Below are positions 15,103 to 27,231 of a stretch of 64,000 nt of DNA, piece by piece. Each line of letters opens with the position of its first letter. The first letter of the stretch is position 1. This DNA is from Karalla daura (Eukaryota; Chordata; Actinopteri; Chaetodontiformes; Leiognathidae). Below the pieces are notes generated by a model, which did not search any database, had not been told where the DNA came from, and saw only the letters and a list, made by a program, of their open reading frames with translations. Where the stretch lies: positions 16,159,267-16,223,266 of the forward strand of contig CM055199.1 of assembly GCA_029224185.1 (NCBI GenBank), read 5' to 3'. Position numbers and translations under genes: made by a program.

Positions 15103-18100
15103 GGTGTGACATTTCTCACCTCGCCATAGTCGGTAGTGATGACGAGGGTCCCATCTCCACAGGAGTTGACGGTGGCAGGAAGCAGCTGCTCCTTCTCCCT
15201 GACCCACACACGAGCCCCCTGGATCAGAAACACACACAGAGACAGATATCAAGTCAGGCACAGTAAAGGAGGGTTTGACCACAAAAAAAGAGAAACTATT
15301 TAGGTAGGGTAGTATGCTCTTATCTTGAAAGGCACATGTAGTAAATAGAAAGTAGTCACAAGCACATTATTCACAAGCACACTCACTTCAATGAGCAATT
15401 TAGAGTCTTCAATCAGCCCAAAAATGCAGATTTTTGGACTTTTTGAAGGAAACTGAGAAAACCTGGCAACCACAGTGTCAATCTACCACAAAATAATCCA
15501 CTCAGGTTTTGCATTCTTGCATATTGTTCTTCAGCCCCAACATATGGATGACAGAGTATTGAAAGGGAATCAAAGGTAGCACTCTACCTAACTCCAGACT
15601 GGATACATGTCGTACTGAGGAAGGCATGAAGCTTCTGATCAAAACCACAAAACTGTGACATAATAAACCCAATAGGAAGAAGCATGGTTTCATTCTTTCC
15701 TCATCACTGTTCATATTATCTGACTATAAAAGGAGAAAAAGACTGCGTGTCAGACATTTGCTTCATTACATCTTCACCTCCGTCTCAGAGATGGTTGTAC
15801 AGCATCATGTACAGACAGGCTGATGCAGACATGTTATTTAGTATAGCGTGTGACTCAGTCACAGATTGTTTGTATGAGTGTGCATGGCTGCACAGACAGA
15901 CGCCCCAGATGTGTTGATGAAGACTTAAACATCTGGGCTCGCAGCGATGCTTGACATCTGTAAGCATGTGTGTGCGTGTGTGCGTGTGTGTGTACATGTC
16001 AGCAGGGGGGGTGGGGGGTGGGGGGTCAGAGGAAGTGGGCTCCTTCCACTCAGACAAAGCCCTCTTTCACACAGTCGCTGACCTCTGACCTCCAACCCTT
16101 AAACATGGGCAGAGGATGAGGAAGAGGAGGGGGCAGAGTAGGACACGAGGGACGATGAAGAAGGGGAGGACAGTTCTACTGGGGTACCAAAGAAAGAGGA
16201 GAAATGGACCACATGGTAATCTTAGACACTTGCTCCACACTTCAGTGTTTTCAAATGCAAAATGGCATCAAAAACAACTGAGAGAAAGATATAAGAATAA
16301 CTGAGATGGACATATATATTAAGGGACAGTGAATTATTTAAGATGAATTAAGATTACTTAGCTTTTATACTGTAATGCTGAAAGAGGTACTAAATGTTAC
16401 TTTTGCAGTGAAGAGCGAAGTACACATAACAGTTTCATCAAACAGGCCAAAAAAGTAAAAACAAAGGTTTCGATTAAAATCATTTATGTTTGTTGGATAT
16501 AAAATATGTAATAAGGCTGGATACTGCATCCTGCAGTTTATCAATAGCTGATTGTGTAGGTTGGAGACAATTCCACAACAACTGCCAAACATTACCATAT
16601 TTCACTTTTCCATTGGACTCTAAAATGAGCTGCTTGTCTCCACTGTGGAAAATTGAATGTTTTTCTGGGATTTTAAAGGCTTTGGTGTGTGAGAAGATGC
16701 CATCGTCTTAATTATTTTCTGACCTCTTACAGTCCAAACACTTGGAAATCCATTTCTATTTTGATATTGAGGGTTTAAACCTTGCAGACATAATTACTAC
16801 TATCTCTAGATGGGAGAAAGGCAGCCTGGAGAGGGTGTGTGAACCCTGTTGGGACACCAGATGTGTGCATCTGAATGAAGTGAGCAACAGAGGAGGGTGG
16901 AAATTAATTGTTTTAGCAACAGATGGACCCAAACCCCAGAGCTCTCCCTGACAACTTTTATCTCATTCAGTTTCTTCTCCTCTCCACTTTTTGGTCTCTG
17001 CCTTGCAGTCTATACAAATCTAACACACACAAACACACACACTTACAGACATACACACACAGTCAGACAGAAATACACACAGATGATAACAGCAAACCAG
17101 CCGTTCCCTCAGGCTACGAGACTAACCAGGCATAAATATGCCATAAACACATACAGTATACAGTAGACTCTATACATAGATATGCACACACAGTCGGTTG
17201 AGGTATCCTAAGGTGAGGCTTAGGGGAAAAACGTCAGATTAAAACTTAAAGCAAATTAAAATCCACCCAGTGCTGCTCTACATGAGGTCATCGCATTTAC
17301 TTCATCCGACTTAACCCTTAATTTTGAGTTTCACGTGACTTGACTTGACTATCACCTTCTTTCATTAATGATTGAGCCTCTGTTCTGAGTTTATTTCTAG
17401 AAACCTCAAACAGTAGTTTCCTCCGGCCATCTCCACACAAACACTTTCTGACCACTGTCTAAAAGAAGTCTTTACTAAAGAATTGCTCAATTTGTAAAAA
17501 TCTAAAAGTCCAAACATTGTATAAGTGTATAAGTTTCAAATGACATAAGATTTTGCTTTTGTTTGAATAAAAAGAGCAAGAAGGCATGTAAATCCCATCT
17601 ACCAGAAATACAGTCACAGCTTGAGAAATGTTATTTTTGGGGAAAAGTCAGATGCTTAGCCCTGTGAGCTGAACTTCTCGGGAAAACATGACACAAACAA
17701 CACTAATCTGCGTAATGCAGGTTTGAGCATGTGCTCAAGTAGAGCACAGTTCGAGGGAAGGCTTAATAATGTCTCTTATGCCTAACTATCCAACGTTAAC
17801 CAATGATACATCGTGTAAGTTGAAAACCTTTTATCAAAATAGAGATTATCAGGAACTTTTCTTCTTCTAATTCCTCCAAGGAAACTATATACTGGGACAA
17901 CTGGGTTTTGTCAATAGTGACTCTAGGGTACTGTTCTGTCCAGAACTACTGTCTAACTAACTGAGCTAAAGCTGGTAGCTTTACTGTGGAAGGTAACCTT
18001 AGTTTCTTGGCCAAGCACTTTGGTCCAGACACCAAAATAATGTAACGTAGTGTAACATAATGTTAGCGTAACATAAAAAAGAATGACACAAGGTAGCGTA

Positions 18101-19393
18101 ATGTAGCATGGCATAAGCATGCCATAAGGTAGCGTACCAACAAGCAACATGGTGTAACGTAGCATGGCATAATGTAGCATGGCATAATGTAGCATGGCAT
18201 AATGTAGCATGGCGTAAGGTAGCGTACCATCAAGTATAAAGTAGTGTAAAGTAGCATTGCACATTTTGTGCAGAAATGAATGACCCCTGTAGTAACTTTG
18301 CTGATCCGACATCAAAGTTGGCACACAAAACACTTTGATGCCCAAATAGCATTCCTTTCATCCTCTGTTGTACTTTTTGTTTATCACTCATTGGGAAACG
18401 CTGAAACATGAAGTTGGTGAGCTCGATACTGTAACAAATCACTGGGTATATTTGGCGTGATGGTGGTGTGTTTGTGTTGTCAATATTTTATAAGCTTCAC
18501 CTCAGCTCGCCTCATTGAAACGTGCTCTGAAATTCGCCGCACACTAATTCACTCCAATCGTTGCACTAACAGACCTGCATGCATCCACAATCACGCCCAC
18601 GGCTGAAAAATTCAAAAGCCTTCGCCACGCTCTCTCTCTTTCAGCGTTTCTCTCCCCTTCTGTTGTTCTCTCCTCAGCAACTCTCTATATTTAGCCACCT
18701 CGTCGCCCCTCTCGACCTGCCGTCCGTCCGTCTGTGTCGTCCCTTTAACTCCAGCTCGTCTGCCTGTCGGATTCCAGCACACAGAGCCATTGTAACGATG
18801 CCGGTGCTGTGATTTGACCTGATGGCCACCCCGGCCTCAGGCCTTCTCAGCTCAGAGCTCGACACCGCATCTTGACTACATCCTGTTCTGATAAAAATGA
18901 CCTCTGACCCCACATAAACCTCAACACTAAAAACACAGTGAAACACATTGTTCTTCTCTCTCCTTGTGCTCTGCGTGAGCTCCACTATAATGCGCGTCCC
19001 TGCTCTCGCTGCTACTCCCTGTCTGTCTGAGCGTCTGTTGCTGCCTCATCTTTAAGTGAATTGGTCTGCAGTCTCAGATCGATCGTACTCTGCAGGGGCC
19101 CTGTGCTACCTCTGAGGCGCAGGCAGCGTACGAGAGGACAGAAGGTTATTAATGACCTGCCAGCATCGCAACCTGCATCCTCCAACACCCTTGTGCTCCT
19201 TCTCCTCTTCGTTGTTTCCATCCTCTTCCTCCTCCTCTTTGTGTACTCCTACCCTCCCCCCCATGGTCTATTAGTGGCCGAGACAGACAGGAATGGTCAT
19301 GCATGACAACACACTGTGTGTGAGTATGTATGATCAAAACGACATGTACTGTATGTTAAAAAAAGAAACAGGGGTTTGACACAGTTGCTTCAA

Positions 19394-19450
<57 letters not shown>

Positions 19451-22400
19451 ATGATTTCCAACTATTCATCTCCACGAAATTTAAACCCTGCCTCGAGCTT
19501 CGTCCATCAACTCCCCGTCAAGGTCCATTAAACCTCAGCCAACCTCAATTGTCACTTTACCCTCAGACGCGACCTCTGACCTCTGATCTCACACCAGGCT
19601 CGCTCCACCAACAGGAGCTGAAGCAGCAACACAACAGTCCCTGGCAGAAAAACGCTGCTCGAGTCGTTTTCCTCTCTGCATGTTAAAGCAATACATTTGT
19701 GGAGTCTGTAATGTTTATTTTTATTTCAAACTCTTTTCTGCCATACAGATACGGGTCATGAATACACTGGCTCCTCTAAAAATGCAAATGTATTCCCATC
19801 AGGACACATCAGAGGCAGGAAATGAGCTCCACAGTTGAAGAACCACGACTTATACAGGCCTCACCTCCTCATCCTCTTCATCATCTGAAACGGCTGTTTA
19901 TGAATTCTTGTTGGGTGATAAGAAAACAGCTTTCAGATGCGATCAGGTGTACATTGTGACAAAACGGAAATATCTGATGGATGGATCGTCCACGCAATCA
20001 CACAATCCCTCTCTAATGCTCTAGAAAAATATATGACTTTCATAAAGAAATAATGGCAGCGGCATATTGAACACAAATGATTTAACTTCTCAATCAATTC
20101 CAATCAGTTATTTTATCTTGTACCACTTATCATTCTATGGATCAATCCATGAATTTTAGTGTTTGAACAAAACAAGCAAAATCTCAAGGGTCAACTCCCA
20201 CATATCTCTGTTCCTTTAACATAACAAGATCTCTGTGCGACAAAAAGAGAAGAAAAATAGGAGCCGTTTTAACTGAAAATGGGAGAAGTGAGAAAATCCT
20301 GACCGTCCGATAATCTTTCATTACCAAGCTCACAAAAGGGAGCATCCCCAGAGCATTAGGCCCAGACGCCTGTGTGTGTGTGTGTGTGTGTGTGTGTCTG
20401 ATAAAGGGCTTGTTTCTGCTCGGGCGATCACATGGACGGCCGTGCCATTTGATTGAGGCGTCGCCCCGGAGACGCTCTCTGATGACAGATGCTCACGCCC
20501 CGACAAACACCGACCGCCGACCCAGACACAGGATAAACGCCCGCAGGCACACACACGTGTGCACGGACACTTTTACCTCATGACACCAAGAGAAGTAAAA
20601 AAGAAGAAAACACACAGTGTGAACCGTCGCTCTCGGTCAAAAGTGACCAACCAAGTTTTAAGCATTTAGAAATAGTATGTTTTTAGGATATCGCTCTTCA
20701 GAATCCTCTCGTATCAGCTCTTTAAAGTGAATATTTGTTGGTATCTTAACTCCTCTAACATGAGATAAACAAATATAAGATAAAGCAAGGTATTTGAGAA
20801 CATCAATGAGAGTATGCGTCCAACTTGAACCATGTAACTAGTCAATTTATCAAGAAAATAATCAACACATTTATGGACTTCAAAATATTTGAAATATGGA
20901 CTTCCAATATCCAGATGTGGGGACAGAGTAGAAAAATCAAATTAAGGAACTACACTGTGTGACAAAAGCCCTTAGCATTGGCATTGGCAATTCTGGTCAA
21001 TTTCACCATTTTCACGATGAGATGGACTGAGTCAGGAGGATGGAAGGAGAGTGACGGAGTGAGTCACTGGAGCAGAAGTGACAACCTATCTGAAAACCTA
21101 TCAGAAGACAGGAAACAGATACAGGAGAGAAACAGGGACAAAAAACCACAGGGATGAAGGTGATGACAGTGAGTGATACACATACACCAAAAAAAATGAA
21201 AAGAGAATGATACAAAAGGTTAAAAGTAGAGGAGGACACAGAATGACAGGGATGGGACTGAAATGAATAAATGATGAGGCAAACAGCTGACCAGTCAGCA
21301 GCTAATGGAAGCAGACGACACGCCAGCATGGAGGTGGGAGGACGCAGTGGGATCTCTGGAGAGGAAAGGTCAGGGGGGCATCACTACGAGACGACACTGA
21401 ATGAGTGTGTGTGTGTGTCTGTGTGGATCATTAACTAACATTTACCTCCACCATGGTGTTAGTCAGCACCCGCCGAGCACAACAAACACACAACCAGGAC
21501 CCGCAAAATTATAAGCAAGACATCAATAATTCAACCTGTCAATATCAAGCAGCTCAGTCCAGCTGCTTCTCGGTTAATCTTCTTTGCGGTTTGGCTCTTC
21601 TTTTTTCCTACACCTGCCTTGTTTTTATCAGTTTAACCCAAAACCGGCCATCAGTCTCCGCTAATCCTCAACTCTCTCTGCCCTAGTTGCTTCTCTCCTG
21701 ACAATAATGGATGCAGGGGAAGTGGGTGTGGTTGTAGATAATTGAGGGTGGGGAGGGGCCAATATGGTTCCTGTCAGTCCTGGAGAGCGGGCTTGTTTCT
21801 GTTATTGATGTTATTATGGTGCCTTCAGGTGCCATAGCTCAGCTTTAATTAATGCCAGAGCAGCATCCAAGGTAACCTCTTTAAAAAGAGCAACCGTGAT
21901 TGTTTACAAATAATCAGCCAGCTCTCTCACTGCCTCAGCCTTCAAGTGACGACTGTTGCAAGAGTGCAAACGTGAAATATCTCACAACAGCAACATGGTC
22001 TTCCTGTAACTTCCTCTCTTGCCATTAGAGACTTTGGACATTGTAAAACAGGTGGGTTTGCTTTTCTTTTTGTGGATGTGTGTTGAAGAAACTTGCTTTT
22101 CCCCTCATTTTATATTACTACGATAAAACTCTTGGATCCAGCACAGCCAGCCTGTATACAGGGACCTGAACTGTGTCAGTAATATTCTATTAAAGGTGAT
22201 AATACATTCAGAACAGCGGCACACTCAGCAGATCATGGTAGCGGACAGGAGAACAACAACAATGTGAGTGTCAGCCGGCGGGGGAACAAGTCAGATACAA
22301 AACGGGCTGGTTAGAGGCTATTGTAGATTTCTTCCTGAAGATTGGATTGAAACAGCTGGACTAAAACACTTTCACCTTGACTTTGTTGTTGTTTTATGTC

Positions 22401-23387
22401 TATTTCAGCACAAAATGAACAGCAAGTTTGCATGTAAAACGAGGGTAAACCGAGACAGAACACAACATAAAATGACAGGAATCCCCAAATATAAAACAGT
22501 TTGTATGCACCCGCCTCTGCTCAGATACTCAGATACAAGTGAATGAAGGCACACAACTGCAAGGCAGTAGATTGGTGAAGTTTAGGGTGAAATATCTGTG
22601 TGCATGTTTCTGGATCTCTGTAGCAGATTCCTACTAAGATTATGGCTTAAACGTGTTGGGCAGAATATGTTTACTCTGTAAGAGCATAACTACAGCTACT
22701 GCTCTGTTGTTTAGCAATGAGTATTAAGTCACATTATTGACTTAATACTTAAGACAGCCAGTCAGGATGAAGCCTAAATTTTGTTGCTTGAAAAGTAGGA
22801 ATGGATTTGTGCAAAAAAGAAGAAAAATTGCATCTGAGGCCTTTCTGATTAAACCAATGTCTTTGTTTACACCAGAAAACATGGATAAACACTCCATTTA
22901 CCCCTTCTGTCAACGTTGAGACTATCAAATAAGAGTGGAAAATAGAAAAGACTTTCGACAAAACTATGTCTGTAATTGTAAAAAGAAAAAAAGATTACCC
23001 AAGCAGGTTAATAAATAGGAAAAAAAACACTTTTAAAATTACAAAAATGTCCTCTTCTATCTGTCCAGACAGTATTTCACTAATGTGGGAAATACACACT
23101 CTCTCTCTCACACACACACAGAAAGATATCAGCTCAGTGACACTGATCTGCTGTAAATACTGAAGCGGTGCGTGTTTAAAGTGCAAAGTGTTCCCTGCCG
23201 GCTGCTTCACAGTTATTCTGGAATATCTGCAAGCTTTAGACGGATAACCTTTTAACCTGTCCTGGATTCCAAAACAAACACATGTATGATTTATCCAAAG
23301 TAAACCAGATCAAAGCAGACCAGGGCACAGTGCTAAATGACAAGCAGGGGATAAAGGCAGCAGAAGGCAGCTGTTAGTGTTATCATA

Positions 23388-23436
<49 letters not shown>

Positions 23437-26400
23437 ATGCACACCAGTGTGTGTTTGTACAGTGCAAATCCTCTTTGAGAGGCCAGTTTTGAGCAGTCTG
23501 CTAATTATCACATTCTCTCTCATCTTGGATTAAACTACAGTCGCACAACCCCGCCCCCACCAACACCCTGGCAACAAGACTACACGGCAACAGTGTGGAA
23601 ATAGGGCGCCATGGAAACAGCCTCCGTGCTCTGAACACTGGTGGATTTTGGTGTAGAGGTGAGGGGGGGGGTTACTGTGATATGTATTTTCATCTAATGT
23701 CTTCATGTCTGTTTTCTCTGTGTTTCTCTTGTTCAGTTCAGATGAAATCTGTAACTTCTGATGTAATTAAAATCTCTTTTAAAGGTATTAACTTAGAGAT
23801 GTTACAGATCTGAACTGTGACTGTAGTTTGTCTGGGTGTACGTGTTGGGAAGAAAGGTAGGTAGGTAAGTAGGTAGGTAGGTAGGTCAGTAGGTAGGTAG
23901 GCAAGTAGGAATGTGGGTAGGCAGACAGATCTTTACAAGTCCATAAATTATTACTAACGAATAATTAAGGCACAATTATTTAAAATTCTGTGAATTCAAA
24001 TAAGAGTACTCATGAGTACTCCAATTTCTTCCCATGCTCCAAAAACATTAATTGAGGTCAATTGTAGACTATAAATTGTCTCTACTGTGGGTGTGAGTGA
24101 GAGAGTGGACGGTTTGTGTGAATGGGATGGGCTGTCGACCAGTCCAGGGAAAGATCATGGATGGATGTTTATTGTTAACAAACTAGTTGTGACACACAGT
24201 CCAACAATAAGTCCAGTTCTGTATCACTCTAAAAGTACAGTAGGATTATGGAGGAGGTTCACACAAATATAAAAATTTCAATGAGGTTTGGCTACAGCCA
24301 GCAAAGCCGTAGCCTCATCCCTACACATGTAGAACAAGCAGGGAGAGCGAGGGAGGAAATAAGAAGAGAAGAAAGGGAAGGAGAGCTGGAACGACGCCAG
24401 AAGGAGAAGGAAGAGTGGCATCCAAAGTGGTTGGTTGACTGAGATGGAGAAGCAACGAGCAAGTGGCTGCAGGGGACGAGTGAGCATCGGAGAGAAAGAG
24501 AGAGAGAGCGAGAGAGGGAGAGGGAGGCAAAGCTGATGCAGCTCCTGAGCAGAACAAATGCGTTAGGAGCTGCAGAATATAGGTCACACATCTCCAGCGA
24601 CTGCTCCCTTCCCTCCTCTGAAGCATCCTCCTGCAGTACGCTCTTGGTGCCACACGCCGTGTAAATTTGGACCGTAATTAATGAACTCTAAATCCAGCTT
24701 TGTGTGTCTAAAACACCTTGCCATGGGTCGAGTTCAGCACCTAACCTGGGTCGCTGTTCTGAGATTTTTGCTGGCGTGGTTTCCATGAATGTTTCACAGT
24801 CTGCATGCGGGCGAGCATATAGAACACATCTAGATGATTAATATTTTACTGCACGTCCAGTTCCCTGCATGTACAATCAACCTTCAGCGTGAGACAGCTT
24901 TCATTGCGCTGTAACTATTCTCAGTCGGGTATATAGTGGCCACTCAACAAATTGTAGAGCTGTAAATTACCATTTACAGCCCAGGTCGTTATTTTCAGAC
25001 CGGGAATAGACAAGGGGGAAAAGAGTAGAGGACAGTCCTTAAAAAAAAAGAGACAAAAATGGAGGCTATGAGCAGGTGGATATGATACAGTGGCAAGAGA
25101 GCAGCGGGAAGAGATGTGTCATAGCTGCTGTTTCCACATTCACACCTGTCTGTCTCCTGGTTATCGGGTTATGGTGGCTGTGCACCTGCAATTCAGTCCA
25201 CACACACACACACGTCACCCCTGAGACCACATCGTATCTATCTTACTCACACAGACACACACACACACACACACAGACACTCCACAGCTGAGAGCACAGG
25301 GTATATCTCGCTGCAGAACCCCTGACATACATTATAATATAGGATAGTGTCAGGAGTGTGTGTGTTTTTTTTTCTCAAAGCAGTTTCTGATACCACAGAA
25401 TCAAAATAGGAGAAATGTGGGTTTTTTTTGTTTTGTTTTTAGTCATGCTTAACCAAAGTCATTTTTCCACCTGAGTAAACAATGCTTCTGTTTTCTATCG
25501 ATGTTTTATCGCAGCTTTTAAACAAAGCCGTAGCAGCCGCTCCAGAGCTTTCAACTTCCATCACACAGTGGGGCTCGCCTGTTTGACAAAAGAAGGTGTA
25601 GGCGCACTTTTCCCTGAGCATTTTAAGAAATACTCTATCTCCTATTTCAGTGGAGATTTACAAATCACTCAATTAAAACATGGTGCACAGCTGAAACTAA
25701 TGTAAACTCTGATTTTAGGTTTCATAAATTATCTGAGGTGGCATTGTTTGCTTGCTATACTATGCCTACACTACACAACAGAACATATGTCCACCCAGAA
25801 ATAGTCTGATATATATCAAATATTGATGTCAATAATGTCTTAATATATGCCATACAGTAACATTTAAATAGTAGTTATTTTCCAAACAGATGGATCATTT
25901 AGTTTCTGATCCATCATTTTTTCGTTTATACATGTCAGTTTACCTTACAGATTATATGTCTGTGTAGGAAGTCAGACAATTTGTCTGTTATTAGTGGATC
26001 TGCCAGCTTTTCATTTTGGTAGGATTTTTTTCTCTCTGTAATAAGTAATAAATAATAGTTTGTTCAAACTTTGTACTGTGAGGAAGTTAGTTTCATGCTA
26101 CGTTTGTCATATCCAGGAAGACATGCTGTGGTTATCAATTCATCCATCCATTATCTAGTCTACTGAAGTCTAACCTAGTGCACACTGGCAGGGAATACAC
26201 CCTGGACAAGTCGCCAGTCCATCGCAGAGCATCCACACTATTCTCATACTGTCACCTAGGGGCACCTATCAACCTAAACATGAATGTTTTTGTGAGAAAG
26301 AAACATAGTACCCATAGAAAACCCCACACAGACCTGGGGAGAACATGAAAACTCCACACAGTAAGACCCCTGACTGGGATACGAACTGCAGACCTTCTTA

Positions 26401-27142
26401 AGGTGAAGTGACAGCGTTATTGAATGCTTGGATCACAATAAACCGTATGAACGTCAATACTTTGTACACTGTATACTGTATCCCTGCCCTATACTCAAAC
26501 CTTCTCACACGTAAACTGTGCACATGCCTTTGACCCAATATGTTTGTATTGACATCACATAACATTGTTGTGACCACCGTATTCCACTGCTAACCCATCC
26601 ACTTTGAATATGAGGGGATTACACAGTAGTCTGCCGCCACCTGACATTTCATGCTCGGCTGGTCGGCCAGCGATCATGTTTTCTGCCTGGGTTGAGAGCG
26701 AGCCAGAGAGGGAGGTCAGCTGTTCCCTCTCTGTGGGTTAAGGGATGGATATATTGTAAGTGGAGGAAGAGTGGAGGGAAAACTGGGTAAGAGGGAGTAG
26801 ATGCTGGACAGACACCTCGCTTAGTCGGTTTGTATCAGACACGCTAGCAGGCCGGCTCATCAAAACTCAATAAGTCCACTCCATTTTCAGGTCTGACACA
26901 GGCTTTCAGGGTCTGTGTCAGATGGGGGGGTGCAGGTTAGTGATGGTCTGTCAATCGATGCTGTGATCAATACATTTATTACAGACTGATGGGAAATGGA
27001 GCAGGGGAGATGGCTGCCACACTTAACTGTTGCCACACACCCTTAATGAAGTCATTTCTGGATTCTAAGTGTTGTTTTCACACGTTATCAACATGATTTA
27101 ATGTGTTCTCATGGACAGCAGTGCTGGCTAAAGCCCTGGTTC

Positions 27143-27231
<89 letters not shown>

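Larger units (their letters stand above)
4779..15119 (-). other. myo10 intron 2 (about 10.3 kb), non-coding
   Basis: No exon-like open frame with splice sites was found here. Contents are a SINE fragment (6484-6795) and a second SINE tail near 7325-7347. There are long dinucleotide arrays (7915-7960, 8120-8370, 8534-8628, 9710-9795, 11000-11072, 15067-15107). A short inverted SINE head lies at 9110-9180. The remainder is unique AT-rich sequence in which I see nothing else. Confidence 0.7.
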
